From contig NZ_CP017113.1 of assembly GCF_001720465.1 (NCBI RefSeq), positions 1,860,001-1,924,000 of the forward strand: a stretch of 64,000 nucleotides of DNA, in the 5' to 3' direction. The DNA is from Porphyrobacter sp. LM 6. GTDB lineage: Bacteria; Pseudomonadota; Alphaproteobacteria; Sphingomonadales; Sphingomonadaceae. This document shows positions 18,000-27,838 of this stretch, in pieces. The notes below the pieces were generated by a model. It made no database searches, had not been told where the DNA came from, and was given only the letters and a program-made list of their open reading frames with translations. The translations under genes were made by a program, and so were the position numbers. The stretch's first letter is position 1. Each line of letters starts with the position of its first letter.

Positions 18000-19679
18000 T
18001 TACCGGGCTACGGCGACATTGGCTGCAGACAGCACCGCGCGCACGGAGGCGGTGGCGATGTCTTCGTCGATTCCGCAGCCCCAGACTGTCGCGCCATCGG
18101 GCGAGCGGCATTCGAGATAGGCCGCCGCACGCGCATCGGTGCCTGCGCCGAGCGCGTGTTCGGTGTAATCGACCACCTCGAGCTCGACCCCGAAGGCTTC
18201 GCGCAGGGTGCCCATCACGCTCGAGATAAGGCCGTTGCCGCGCCCCGAGACGCTCTGTTCAACCCCGTCCACTGCGATGGTGCCGGCGAAGATGCGCGTG
18301 CCATCGGACGCGCGGCTTTCCTCGTAGCGCACCAGCTGGAAGTGCTTGGGATGGGTCTTGACGTGGTAGGCCTTGCGGAAGGCATCCCAGATGTCGGCGG
18401 CGTTGAGTTCGCGCCCAAGCTCGTCCGCCATGCGCTGGACGTGCCTGGAGAAATCGGCCTGCATCTTCTTGGGCAGCTTGAGGCCCTGGTCCTTTTCCAG
18501 CACCCAGGCAAAGCCGCCCTTGCCGGACTGCGAATTGACGCGGATCACCGCTTCGTAATCGCGGCCCAGATCGGCCGGATCGATCGGCAGATAGGGAACG
18601 CGCCACTGCTCGTCATTCTGCGTTTCGCGGGCTTCGAAGCCCTTCTTGATCGCGTCTTGATGGCTACCCGAAAAGGCGGTGTAGACCAACTCGCCGCCAT
18701 AGGGGTGGCGCTGGTGGACGGGCAGATCGTTGCAATAGGTCACGGTCTCGATCACCCGGTCGATATCGGAGAAATCGAGCTCCGGATCGACCCCTTGCGT
18801 GTAGAGGTTGAGCGCCATGGTCACGAGGCAGCAATTGCCGGTGCGCTCGCCATTGCCGAACAGGCAGCCTTCAACCCGGTCTGCGCCAGCCATGAGCCCG
18901 AGCTCCGCCGCCGCAACGCCCGTGCCACGGTCATTATGCGTGTGCAGAGACAGGATCGCGCTTTCGCGATTGGGCAGGTGGCGGCCGAAATATTCGATCT
19001 GGTCGGCGTAGATATTGGGCGTGGCCGCCTCGACCGTCGCGGGCAGGTTGAGGATGATCGGATGATCGGGGGTGGGGGCAAGCACCTCCATCACCGCCGC
19101 GCAGACCTCGATGCTGAAGTCCAGCTCGGCGGTCGAGAAGGTTTCGGGGCTGTACTGGAAATGCCAGTCGGTGCCCGGATAGCGCGCGGCTTCATCACGC
19201 ATCACCTTGGCCCCCGCGACAGCGATGGCCTTGACCTCGTCCTTGCTCATCCGGAACACGATGTCGCGCCAAGCGGGGCTGACCGCGTTGTAGAGGTGGA
19301 CGATGGCGCGGTGCGCGCCTTCGAGGCTCGCAAAGCTGGTTCGGATCAGGTCCTCGCGGCTTTGCGTGAGCACCTGCACGGTCACATCTTCGGGGATCGC
19401 GCCCGAGTGGACGAGGCCGGAGATGAAATCGAACTCGGTAGCGCCCGCGCTGGGAAAGCCGATCTCGATTTCCTTGAGGCCGATTTCGACCAGCAGATCA
19501 AAGAAGCGGCGCTTCTTCACCGCGTCCATCGGATCGATGATCGACTGGTTGCCGTCGCGCAGGTCAGTCGAAAGCCAGCGCGGGGCCTTTTCGATCAGAC
19601 GGCTGGGCCATTGCCGGTCGGGCAGGTTGATCTGGCCGAACGGGCGGTACTTGACGGAAGGATCCTTGAGCATGGGCAT
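18000..19679 (-). CDS. leuA: 2-isopropylmalate synthase LeuA
   Basis: 559 residues. It condenses acetyl-CoA with 2-oxoisovalerate in the first committed step of leucine synthesis. The TIM-barrel catalytic domain shows STDLRDGNQSIIDPMD (metal-binding Asp near residue 42), the HTHNDRGTGVAAAEL metal motif and NGERTGNCCLVT. The C-terminal about 130 residues form the LeuA regulatory dimer domain that binds leucine. Length and sequence fit the LeuA type 2 branch. ATG 19679 is used; Met 3 is possible. A leucine-rich leader ORF and alternative hairpins upstream (19715-19821) indicate transcription attenuation. Confidence 0.97.
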   Translation of the reverse strand: MPMLKDPSVKYRPFGQINLPDRQWPSRLIEKAPRWLSTDLRDGNQSIIDPMDAVKKRRFFDLLVEIGLKEIEIGFPSAGATEFDFISGLVHSGAIPEDVTVQVLTQSREDLIRTSFASLEGAHRAIVHLYNAVSPAWRDIVFRMSKDEVKAIAVAGAKVMRDEAARYPGTDWHFQYSPETFSTAELDFSIEVCAAVMEVLAPTPDHPIILNLPATVEAATPNIYADQIEYFGRHLPNRESAILSLHTHNDRGTGVAAAELGLMAGADRVEGCLFGNGERTGNCCLVTMALNLYTQGVDPELDFSDIDRVIETVTYCNDLPVHQRHPYGGELVYTAFSGSHQDAIKKGFEARETQNDEQWRVPYLPIDPADLGRDYEAVIRVNSQSGKGGFAWVLEKDQGLKLPKKMQADFSRHVQRMADELGRELNAADIWDAFRKAYHVKTHPKHFQLVRYEESRASDGTRIFAGTIAVDGVEQSVSGRGNGLISSVMGTLREAFGVELEVVDYTEHALGAGTDARAAAYLECRSPDGATVWGCGIDEDIATASVRAVLSAANVAVAR

Positions 19680-19714
19680 GGAGTGAGGCTTTTCGCGCTA
19701 GAAACTTGAACAAA

Positions 19715-19783
19715 GGCTGCGGCGGGTATCCCTTGGGAGCGGTGCCGCGCTGTCTCGTGCGCGCGGCAGCCTACGCCCAAGGG
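19715..19783 (-). promoter_or_regulatory. Leucine attenuator hairpins upstream of leuA
   Basis: Three mutually exclusive pairings can be drawn. CCCAAGGG (19776-19783, inside the end of the leader ORF) pairs with CCCTTGGG (19730-19737). TGCCGCGC (19743-19750) pairs with GCGCGGCA (19761-19768). GGCTGC (19715-19720) pairs with GCAGCC (19766-19771) and is followed on the minus strand by a short T-rich stretch (CCTTTGTTC). The layout after a four-leucine leader peptide fits ribosome-controlled attenuation. Which pairing is the terminator is my inference. Confidence 0.65.
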
Positions 19784-19821
19784 CGCATAAGTCGAAGCAG
19801 CAGGAGTCCGTTCTGCGTCAT
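19771..19821 (-). CDS. leuL: leu leader peptide (leuL)
   Basis: A 16-residue ORF, MTQNGLLLLRLMRPWA, starts at ATG 19821, ends in TAG and lies 91 bases before leuA. Four consecutive Leu codons (CTC CTG CTG CTT) plus a fifth after Arg are the hallmark of a leucine attenuator leader: stalling at these codons when Leu-tRNA is scarce would shift the downstream hairpins towards antitermination of leuA. There is no strong ribosome-binding site upstream, which is the main weakness. Confidence 0.8.
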   Translation of the reverse strand: MTQNGLLLLRLMRPWA

Positions 19822-19877
19822 GGGCCGCAGTCTTTGCCGATTATCCTCGGCGGTGCAAGCGGGGATTGCCCGCGCTT

Positions 19878-20336
19878 CTATCCGCAACGCGCGTCGCGGA
19901 TGATGTTCTGGGCATCGAGCATCAGCGAAAGGCGCGGATTGGTGGGATCGGGGTTCACGTTGCCCGTACTGCCATAGGCGACGAAGCGGAGATTGTCGGT
20001 GCGGCCGAGCACCTTGGCGATTTCAGCGCGGGTGGGTTGATCGGCGAGCTTGCCGATAAACGGTCCCATCAGCGGTGCGCCGCAAGTGCTGGCGGCGGGA
20101 TCGGTGAGGGTGCCGCGGGCAAAGGGGCCGGGCGCAGCGCCGGGCAGCGGCTCGGCAATTTGCGGCGTTGCGGTGGCCGCAGGGTTCGGCGTTGGTGCCG
20201 TCTTGTCGGCACCGATCCGCTCGGCAAAGCTGTCGGCATCATTGTCGGGCGCTTTGGTCTCGCTGCCGCAAGCGGTAAGCGCGAGCAGGGCCGTTGCGAT
20301 TGGCAGAACGGTGATGGTGCGAAGCAGGCTAGTCAT
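19878..20336 (-). CDS. Lipoprotein with I78-type peptidase-inhibitor-like domain
   Basis: 152 residues. The N-terminus is a lipoprotein signal (ALLALTACGSE, lipidated Cys near 23), then a Pro/Ala-rich linker of about 50 residues. A C-terminal domain follows with Cys near 88, an R/N-P-x-R-L-S-L pattern and a terminal INGI-like NIIRDARCG. This matches the small I78 protease-inhibitor family fold, in which two Cys residues lie at the ends. It is probably anchored in the envelope. It sits just upstream of the leuA leader on the same strand. Confidence 0.72.
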   Translation of the reverse strand: MTSLLRTITVLPIATALLALTACGSETKAPDNDADSFAERIGADKTAPTPNPAATATPQIAEPLPGAAPGPFARGTLTDPAASTCGAPLMGPFIGKLADQPTRAEIAKVLGRTDNLRFVAYGSTGNVNPDPTNPRLSLMLDAQNIIRDARCG

Positions 20337-20438
20337 GGGGCATTGTTCCGGAACCGGTGATGCAGCGTCTCAAGCGCGCCTTGCGTTACCCTATTATGAC
20401 ATCCCCGTTTGACCTAACGCTTTGCTGCTTGAGGGCGG

Positions 20439-21587
20439 TCAACGACGGCGCAAACGGTCAGGCGTCAGCTGGTCAATCCGCGTCACGCCCATCAACCGCA
20501 TGCCCCGCTCGATCTCGTCCTTGAGGATGCCCAGCGCGCGCTCGACCCCGTCCTGACCGGCGGCTGCCAGCGCGTAGAGGTAGAGCCGTCCGCCCGACGC
20601 TGCCGTCGCCCCGCTACACAGCGCCTTCAGCACATGGGTGCCGCGCCGCACACCGCCATCGCAGATGATCTCGATCTGCCCGCCGACCGCATCGACAATC
20701 TCGGGCAGCTGGTCGAAAGGCGCGCGGCTGCCATCCAGTTGCCGCCCGCCGTGGTTGGAGATCATGATCGCATCGGCGCCGATCTCCACCGCCCGCCGCG
20801 CGTCGCCCGCGCTCATCACGCCCTTCAAGACGAATTTGCCGCCCCAATCCTGCCGGATGCGCGCGGCGGTGTCCCAGTCCATCGCGGTGTCGAGCATGGT
20901 GTTGAAATATTCGGCGATGCTCACCGCCTTGCCGGTGCCTTCGCTGACATGGGTATCGAGGTTGGGCAGGCGGAACTTCTCGCGCAGCACGTAATCGAGT
21001 GTCCAGCGCGGTCGCGTGGCGTAGCTCCAGAGGCTCGCCGGGGTGAAGCGCGGCGGGGTGGTGAAACCCGATCGCAGGCAGCGCTCGCGCTTGCCCGAAA
21101 CGATGGTGTCGACTGTCAGCGCGAGCGCATCGAACTTCGCTGCCTGACAGCGCTCGATCATGCTCGCGTTCAGCCCCTTGTCCTTGTGGACATAGAGCTG
21201 GAACAGCTTGGGGCCGGTGGTGAGCGCTGCGATCTCCTCGATGCTGCGGGTCGCGAGGCTCGATATGCCGAACCACAGCCCGAACTTCTCCGCTGCCTTC
21301 GCCACGGCGGTCTCGCCCTGCCAGTGAAAGGCGCGCTGGACGGCGGTGGGAGAAAGCATCAGCGGCAGCGCCGACTGGCGCCCGAGGATGGTGCAGGAGG
21401 TGTCGATCGTCTCGACCCCGGCGAGTACATCCGGCACGAGGTCAACCGCAGCATAGGCGGCGGTGTTGCGGGCCTTGGTCAGCTCATCATCAGCCGCCCC
21501 GTCGATATAATCGAACACGGGAAAGGGCAGACGCGCCTTCGCCAGCGCGCGGAAATCATCGATGTTGTGGCAATCGGACAGGCGCAT
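20439..21587 (-). CDS. FMN-dependent alpha-hydroxy-acid dehydrogenase (L-lactate dehydrogenase LldD-like)
   Basis: 382 residues from ATG 21587 (a GTG precedes it). FMN-dependent 2-hydroxy-acid oxidase family: PFPVFDYIDGAADDE at the N-terminus, LSPTAVQRAFHWQGE, LYVHKDKG, and the catalytic ISNHGGRQLDGSRAP (the active-site His and substrate Arg) near 260. A further FMN phosphate site is DGGVRRGTHVLKAL. It most likely oxidises L-lactate and passes electrons to the respiratory chain at the membrane, but mandelate and glycolate are possible substrates. No transporter or regulator gene accompanies it. Confidence 0.9.
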   Translation of the reverse strand: MRLSDCHNIDDFRALAKARLPFPVFDYIDGAADDELTKARNTAAYAAVDLVPDVLAGVETIDTSCTILGRQSALPLMLSPTAVQRAFHWQGETAVAKAAEKFGLWFGISSLATRSIEEIAALTTGPKLFQLYVHKDKGLNASMIERCQAAKFDALALTVDTIVSGKRERCLRSGFTTPPRFTPASLWSYATRPRWTLDYVLREKFRLPNLDTHVSEGTGKAVSIAEYFNTMLDTAMDWDTAARIRQDWGGKFVLKGVMSAGDARRAVEIGADAIMISNHGGRQLDGSRAPFDQLPEIVDAVGGQIEIICDGGVRRGTHVLKALCSGATAASGGRLYLYALAAAGQDGVERALGILKDEIERGMRLMGVTRIDQLTPDRLRRR

Positions 21588-21633
21588 CACTGTACTGGCC
21601 TGCCCGATTGCCGGAAGAGTGTCGAGAGGGGGA

Positions 21634-22284
21634 TTACTGCTTTTCGAAAGCGGCGCTGATCGTCAGCGTGACGTCCTTGCCGACAAACGGCACGCCGTAA
21701 TTGATCCCCCACTGGGTGCGGTCGATCACGGCACGGGCGTGGAAACCGACAGTCGCCTTCTTGTTGTAGGGGTTGGTGCCAGCGCCAACGAACTCGGCGG
21801 CGAGGGTTACCGGTGCGGACTTGCCGTTGATGGTGAGCATGCCCGAGACATTGGCGGTGGTTTGCCCGGTGCGGGTCACGCTGGTGGAGGTGAAGGTCGT
21901 CATGCCGGGTTCTGCACCGAAGAAATCGGGCGCACCGCCATCCTTGCCGGGGCGCAGCAGGTGGCTCTTGAGCGCGGTACTGGCGACGGTCACATCGGCG
22001 ATGGGGATCGCGATATCGAACTTGCTGGCATTAATGTTGGCCGGGTCGAGCGTCATCGTGCCCGAGATGTTGCCGAACAGGCCAATGTAATCGTTGAAGC
22101 CAAAGTGGCTCACCTGCCAGTCGACCAGCGTGTGCAGCGGATCGAGCGTATAGGTTCCGGCGGCAACGCGTGCGGGGTCTTGCGCGCCGGGCGCTTGCGG
22201 TGCGCCTTGCGCTTCAAGTGTCGGGGCAAGGGCGATAGTGCCGGTCATGAGAGCGGCAGCGGCAGCAAGAGCAAGGCGCTTCAT
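21634..22284 (-). CDS. YceI family periplasmic protein
   Basis: 216 residues with a Sec signal peptide (MKRLALAAAAALMTGTIALA, cleavage near 25). The mature part has the YceI lipocalin-like beta-barrel pattern: AGTYTLDPLHTLVDWQVSHFG, then FDIAIPIADV, and the C-terminal NYGVPFVGKDVTLTISAAFE. Family members bind polyisoprenoids in the periplasm, and many are base-induced or linked to membrane quinone chemistry. It lies 46 bases upstream of the lldD-like gene and may share its transcript. Confidence 0.92.
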   Translation of the reverse strand: MKRLALAAAAALMTGTIALAPTLEAQGAPQAPGAQDPARVAAGTYTLDPLHTLVDWQVSHFGFNDYIGLFGNISGTMTLDPANINASKFDIAIPIADVTVASTALKSHLLRPGKDGGAPDFFGAEPGMTTFTSTSVTRTGQTTANVSGMLTINGKSAPVTLAAEFVGAGTNPYNKKATVGFHARAVIDRTQWGINYGVPFVGKDVTLTISAAFEKQ

Positions 22285-22355
22285 CGGGAATTGATCTCCT
22301 GTGGGTTCAGGCGTTCAATCCCCGATGAAGGGCAATGGTTCCGGTGATGACCGGA

Positions 22356-23387
<1,032 letters not shown>

Positions 23388-23413
23388 TTATGGATTGTAT
23401 TCGTTCAATTTGG

Positions 23414-23935
23414 TTAGGCGCCATGCGCCCCGCGCATCATGCCGACAATCCCGGTGCGGCCGACTTCGACCAGCCCCAGCTCGCGCATCAGCGCGATGAA
23501 GCTGTCGACCTTGTCGGGCGGGCCGGTGATCTCGAAGATGAAGCTTTCGGTGGTGGTATCCACGGGTCGCGCGCGGAAGATATCGGCGAGGCGCAGCGCC
23601 TCGACCCGCTTCTCGCCCGTGCCTGTAACCTTGATCAGCGCCAGCTCGCGCTCGACATGCGGGCCGGCGGTGGTGAGATCGGTGACCTTGTGCACCGGCA
23701 CCAGACGCTCGAGCTGCGCCTCGATCTGGTCGATCACCGAGGGCGGCCCCTTGGTGACGATAGTAATGCGGCTGACCGCGTGGTCTTCGGTAATGTCGGC
23801 CACGGTCAGGCTGTCGATGTTGTAACCGCGCGCGGTGAACAGGCCAGTGATCTTGGCGAGGATCCCTGGCTCGTTGTCGACGGTGACGGCGAGCACGTGG
23901 CGCTCGGATGCGGCTTCGGCGATCTTCATTGGCAT
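23414..23935 (-). CDS. ilvN: Acetolactate synthase small (regulatory) subunit
   Basis: 173 residues from ATG 23935, which has AGGA about 8 bases upstream and lies 10 bases after the ilvB stop; Met 3 is the alternative. The N-terminal ACT domain shows LAVTVDNEPGILAKITGLFTA and NIDSLTV, the valine-binding feedback site. The C-terminal half is the ALS small-subunit domain. It activates the IlvB catalytic subunit and confers feedback inhibition. Often named ilvH in related genomes. The open frame extending into ilvB is not used. Confidence 0.96.
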   Translation of the reverse strand: MPMKIAEAASERHVLAVTVDNEPGILAKITGLFTARGYNIDSLTVADITEDHAVSRITIVTKGPPSVIDQIEAQLERLVPVHKVTDLTTAGPHVERELALIKVTGTGEKRVEALRLADIFRARPVDTTTESFIFEITGPPDKVDSFIALMRELGLVEVGRTGIVGMMRGAHGA

Positions 23936-23945
23936 TGTGTTTGTC

Positions 23946-25760
23946 CTAGACCAGCGCCTTGGCTTCATCGTCCATCGTGCCGTCGACCACGTCGCCATAA
24001 AGCAGCATGTCGGTGTGCGCGGCACCGCTCGGGATCATCGGGAGGCAGTTGGCATCCTGTGCGACGAGGCAATCGACGATCACCGGGCCCGGATGATCAA
24101 GCATCCGCATGATCCCGTCGTCGAGATCCTTTTCCTCGTGGATGCGGATACCCTTCCAGCCATAGGCCTCGGCGAGCTTCACGAAATCGGGCAGACTGTC
24201 CGAATAGGAGTTCGAATAGCGGCTCTCGTAGGTAAGTTCCTGCCACTGGCGGACCATGCCCATATATTCGTTGTTGAGGATGAACACCTTGACCGGCAGG
24301 CGATACTGGCTCGCGGTGCCGAGTTCCTGGATGTTCATCTGGATCGAGGCTTCGCCCGCGATATCGATCACCAGCGCATCAGGATGGCCAAGCTGCGCGC
24401 CGATGGCCGCCGGAAGGCCATAGCCCATCGTGCCGAGCCCGCCCGAGGTGAGCCACTTGTTCGGTTCCTGAAACCCGAAATACTGCGCCGCCCACATCTG
24501 GTGCTGGCCGACTTCGGTGGTGATGATGGGGCTACGCTTGTGGGTGAGGGCATAAAGCCGCTCGACCGCCTTCTGCGGCATGATCATGTTCGGGTTCTTG
24601 GCCGAGCGTTCGGGATAGGCGAGGCATTCGCGCGCACGCCATCCGGCGATCCGCGCCTTCCATTCGCCAAGGATACGCGCCTGCCGCGAACCCCATGCCT
24701 CGATCATCTGCGATAGCACCGTCCCGCAATCGCCGACGATGCCGAGATCGACGGGCACGGTCTTGTTGATCGAGGAGCGATCGATATCGATGTGGATCTT
24801 CTTCGAATTCGGCGAAAAGGCGTCGAGCCTTCCGGTCACCCGGTCATCGAAACGTGCGCCGATGCAGACCATCACGTCGGCCTGGTTCATCGCCATGTTG
24901 GCTTCGTAAGTGCCGTGCATCCCCAGCATCCCGAGCCAATCGGGGTGCGTCGAGGGGAATGCGCCGAGGCCCATCAGGGTCGAGGTGACCGGCGCGCCGG
25001 TGATATCCTGGAACTGGCGCAGCAGGCGGCTTGCCTCGGGGCCGGAATTGATCACCCCGCCGCCGGTGTAGAAGATCGGGCGTTCGGCCTTGGCGATCAT
25101 TTCGACCGCTTCGATGATCTGCTCGGCCGGAGCGACCATCTGCGGCGCGTAGCGATGCGATCCGGCGCGAACCAGGGTGCGACGCTCGGACGGAACGGCG
25201 ATCTGCACGTTCTTGGGAATGTCGATCACGACCGGGCCGGGCCGGCCGGTGGTGGCAATGCGGAAGGCTTCGCGAATGGTCGCGGCAAGATCGGCCGGAT
25301 CCTTCACGAGGTAATTGTGCTTGGTGCAGTGCCGCGTAATGCCGATGGTGTCGGCTTCCTGGAACGCGTCGGTGCCGATCAGGGCGGTGGGCACCTGACC
25401 GGTGATGACCACCAGCGGGATCGAATCCATCCAGGCATCGGCAATGCCGGTAATGGCATTGGTCGCGCCGGGGCCGGAGGTGACGAGCACAACGCCCGGC
25501 TTGCCGGTGGCGCGGGCGTAGCCTTCGGCAGCGTGGGCCGCGCCCGCTTCGTGACGGACGAGAATGTGGCGGATGCGTTCATCGCCGAACAGTTCGTCAT
25601 AGATCGGCAGCACTGCGCCGCCGGGATAGCCGAACACGAACTCGACGCCCTGCTCGATCAGGCAGTCCACGAGGATCGCCGCACCGCTGCGGGCGGGGGC
25701 TTGGTCCGATGCGGTTGCGCTTCGGTCAGGGCTCGGCTTGCCGGGCACAGGAAACTCCAT
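23946..25760 (-). CDS. ilvB: Acetolactate synthase large (catalytic) subunit
   Basis: 604 residues from ATG 25760, which has AGAAG just upstream. Thiamine-diphosphate enzyme: [19 protein letters not shown] and catalytic Glu in [15 protein letters not shown] (TPP activation), a central FAD-binding domain, and the TPP/Mg motif beginning [15 protein letters not shown], where GE stands in place of the common GD. It makes acetolactate and acetohydroxybutyrate from pyruvate. The frame is open for 27 more codons upstream (to ATG 25841), encoding a Leu/Ile/Val-rich stretch (FIVIVPPP) over a hairpin; this may be a remnant of regulatory leader sequence. Confidence 0.96.
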   Translation of the reverse strand: MEFPVPGKPSPDRSATASDQAPARSGAAILVDCLIEQGVEFVFGYPGGAVLPIYDELFGDERIRHILVRHEAGAAHAAEGYARATGKPGVVLVTSGPGATNAITGIADAWMDSIPLVVITGQVPTALIGTDAFQEADTIGITRHCTKHNYLVKDPADLAATIREAFRIATTGRPGPVVIDIPKNVQIAVPSERRTLVRAGSHRYAPQMVAPAEQIIEAVEMIAKAERPIFYTGGGVINSGPEASRLLRQFQDITGAPVTSTLMGLGAFPSTHPDWLGMLGMHGTYEANMAMNQADVMVCIGARFDDRVTGRLDAFSPNSKKIHIDIDRSSINKTVPVDLGIVGDCGTVLSQMIEAWGSRQARILGEWKARIAGWRARECLAYPERSAKNPNMIMPQKAVERLYALTHKRSPIITTEVGQHQMWAAQYFGFQEPNKWLTSGGLGTMGYGLPAAIGAQLGHPDALVIDIAGEASIQMNIQELGTASQYRLPVKVFILNNEYMGMVRQWQELTYESRYSNSYSDSLPDFVKLAEAYGWKGIRIHEEKDLDDGIMRMLDHPGPVIVDCLVAQDANCLPMIPSGAAHTDMLLYGDVVDGTMDDEAKALV

Positions 25761-25805
25761 TCTTCTCGCGTCTTGGCGTGGCCCGTGCGCGGGCGGCGGG
25801 ACGAT

Positions 25806-25844
25806 AACAATAAAACCGGCCCGATGCAGGGTTAAGTGCATCGG
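25806..25844 (-). promoter_or_regulatory. Hairpin with T-rich tail upstream of ilvB (possible attenuator)
   Basis: On the minus strand a perfect 8-bp stem CCGATGCA / TGCATCGG (25821-25844, loop CTTAACCC) is followed by GGCCGGTTTTATTG. It lies between miaA and ilvB, 61 bases before the ilvB start. A stem plus T-rich tail and nearby Ile-Val-Ile-Val codons suggest attenuation, but no separate leader ORF with its own stop can be found. Confidence 0.45.
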
Positions 25845-25890
25845 ACCGCGTGACAGGGCCGCTAGAGGTTATAATCTGATAGGTCAAGCC

Positions 25891-26847
25891 CTAATTGCGT
25901 AATAAAGATGCAAAACAAGCATCAATATCGACATTTTCAGACTCGCTTCGGACGGCAACGCGCGGCCACTCCTCGGGTGGCTGGCGCCGGAACCAGGTGA
26001 ACTGGCGCTTGGCATAGTTACGGGTCGCCTGCTGGCCCGCGGCGATCATCGCCTCGCGGGTCGTTTCGCCGCGCAGGAAGGTGGCTATTTCCGGCACCCC
26101 GATCGCGCGCATCACCGGCAGGTCGGGGTCAAGTTCCCGCGCCAGCAATTCGGCGACCTCGGCGATGGCACCGGCGGCGAGCATCGCCTCGAACCGTGCA
26201 TCGCAGCGGGCATAGAGCCATGCGCGGTCGGGATTGAGGATCAGCGGATGAAGGTCGATCTCGTCACCGATCCCGCCCGCCTTGGCGAGCTGCCAGTCGG
26301 CCAGCGTCACGCCGGTCGATCGTTTCACTTCCAGCGCGCGGGCAATCCGCTGGCGGTCCCCCGGATCGAGTTCGGCGGCGCGGAGCGGATCTTCGACCTT
26401 GAGCAGCTTGTATGCGCCATCGTCGGGCAGCGCGCGCACCATCGCGCGCACATCGGGATCGATCGGCGGGATCGGCGCGATGCCTTCGAGCAGGACCTTG
26501 AGATAAAGCCCCGTGCCGCCGACGAGGATCGGCACCGCGCCATCGGCGTGGCAGGCCGCGATCTCGTCTTTCGCGTGGGCGGCCCAACTGGCGGCCGAAC
26601 AGGCCTCGGCCCCGTCCCACGCGCCGAACAGGCGGTGTTCGATATCGCCCATCTCTTCGGCTGAGGGGCGGGCCGACAAAATGTTCAGATCGGCATAGAC
26701 CTGCGCGCTATCGGCATTGATGATCACGCCGCGACGCCCATCTTGGGCGAGGCGCTGGGCGAGGCGAAGCGCAACCGCGCTCTTGCCGCTGGCGGTCGGC
26801 CCTGCGATGAGCGCGACCGGAACTGATGGAGACGACTGAATGCTCAT
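25891..26847 (-). CDS. miaA: tRNA dimethylallyltransferase MiaA
   Basis: 318 residues. It transfers dimethylallyl to A37 of tRNAs reading UNN codons. The P-loop is IAGPTASGKSAVAL at the start, then NADSAQVYADLNILSARP (substrate loop), LVGGTGLYLKVLLEGI and the RNA-contact RNYAKRQFTWFRRQ near the C-terminus. ATG 26847 is the only start that keeps the P-loop strand; it overlaps the start of divergent serB by 8 bases. The last about 16 codons are noticeably AT-richer than the rest of the gene and could harbour the ilvB promoter. Confidence 0.96.
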   Translation of the reverse strand: MSIQSSPSVPVALIAGPTASGKSAVALRLAQRLAQDGRRGVIINADSAQVYADLNILSARPSAEEMGDIEHRLFGAWDGAEACSAASWAAHAKDEIAACHADGAVPILVGGTGLYLKVLLEGIAPIPPIDPDVRAMVRALPDDGAYKLLKVEDPLRAAELDPGDRQRIARALEVKRSTGVTLADWQLAKAGGIGDEIDLHPLILNPDRAWLYARCDARFEAMLAAGAIAEVAELLARELDPDLPVMRAIGVPEIATFLRGETTREAMIAAGQQATRNYAKRQFTWFRRQPPEEWPRVAVRSESENVDIDACFASLLRN

Positions 26848-27721
26848 TGCGCGGCTGATAGCAGACCCCGACGCGGCGCATAATGCCTGTGATGCAGTTG
26901 CTCACGACATCGCGTCGATGGGCGCCGCCTTGCGTGATTTGAACCTGCGGTCCTTCGCGGGTTTCCAGCAGTTCGAGGCCGAAGGGGATGACATTGCGGC
27001 CTTCGCGCGCGCGCTCGATAGCCATTTCCCCGATGCCGATATGCTGGTTGCGCGCGGGCCGATTGCGGTGCCGGGGCTGTTCGTTTCGGACATGGATTCG
27101 ACCATGATCGGGCAGGAATGCATCGACGAGCTGGCCGATTACGCCGGATTGAAGGCGCAGATTGCCGACATCACCGAACGCGCGATGCAGGGTGAGCTGG
27201 ATTTCGAGGCGGCGCTGCGCGAACGGGTAGGGTTGCTGGCGGGGCTCGATGAAAGCGCAATCGCCGATTGTCTCGCCGAACGCATTGCCCCGACGCCGGG
27301 TGCAGCAACGCTGGTGGCGACGCTCGCCGCGCTCGGCACGCGCACTGTGCTGGTCACTGGCGGGTTCCACCACTTCGCCGATCCTGTCGCCGAAGGACTG
27401 GGCTTTCACCGCGTGGTCGGCAACCGGCTCGCGGTGGAAGGCGGCAAGCTAACCGGCGGCCTGATCGGCCCGATCACCGATAGCGCGGTCAAGGCTGCGG
27501 TGCTGCGCGAGGAGGAAGCCAAGCTGGGCGAGGGGGCGCACAGCCTCGCCACCGGCGACGGGGCGAACGACATTCCGATGATCGAAGCGGCGACCTATGG
27601 CTTTGCCTATCGCGCCAAGCCCAAGGCGCGGGCAGCAGCTAATGGGCGGATCGATCAGGGCGATCTGACGGGGGTTCTGACCTTGCTCGGCATTCCGCGC
27701 GAGGAATGGCGCGAGGTTTGA
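26840..27721 (+). CDS. serB: Phosphoserine phosphatase SerB
   Basis: 293 residues. HAD-family phosphatase carrying out the last step of serine synthesis. The nucleophile and acid are D84 and D86 in SDMDSTMIGQE; motif II is LVTGGFHHF, and motif III/IV is ATGDGANDIPMIEAA. The N-terminal about 75 residues form the small ACT-like domain usual in this family. ATG 26840 has GGAG about 8 bases upstream, inside miaA. It is transcribed divergently from miaA, with the two start codons within the same 8 bases (ATGCTCAT). Confidence 0.96.
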   Translation: MLIARLIADPDAAHNACDAVAHDIASMGAALRDLNLRSFAGFQQFEAEGDDIAAFARALDSHFPDADMLVARGPIAVPGLFVSDMDSTMIGQECIDELADYAGLKAQIADITERAMQGELDFEAALRERVGLLAGLDESAIADCLAERIAPTPGAATLVATLAALGTRTVLVTGGFHHFADPVAEGLGFHRVVGNRLAVEGGKLTGGLIGPITDSAVKAAVLREEEAKLGEGAHSLATGDGANDIPMIEAATYGFAYRAKPKARAAANGRIDQGDLTGVLTLLGIPREEWREV

Positions 27722-27756
27722 TCGCAGCCTTGCCACAGATTGTCGCAAAAAGGGTT

Positions 27757-27784
27757 TTGATTGGCGTACCGAATCGGCTATTAA
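27757..27784 (+). promoter_or_regulatory. Candidate sigma70 promoter for the coq4 pair
   Basis: TTGATT (27757-27762) and TATTAA (27779-27784) are separated by 16 bases, in the 117-base gap between serB and the first Coq4-like gene. The start codon follows about 55 bases later. No terminator for serB was seen before it. Confidence 0.4.
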
Positions 27785-27838
27785 CACTCATGTAAGCAAG
27801 CGGGGTTAGAGATCGCCCATCTTGAAGGACTTTATTGC

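Noticed and set aside
17868..19709. 613-codon plus-strand open frame opposite leuA
   Set aside because: Antisense shadow of leuA and its leader; no start signal or domain.
25870..25890. TTGACC plus TTATAA upstream of ilvB as a promoter
   Set aside because: The two hexamers are only 7 bases apart on the minus strand, far from the required 16-18, and no good partner exists at the correct spacing.
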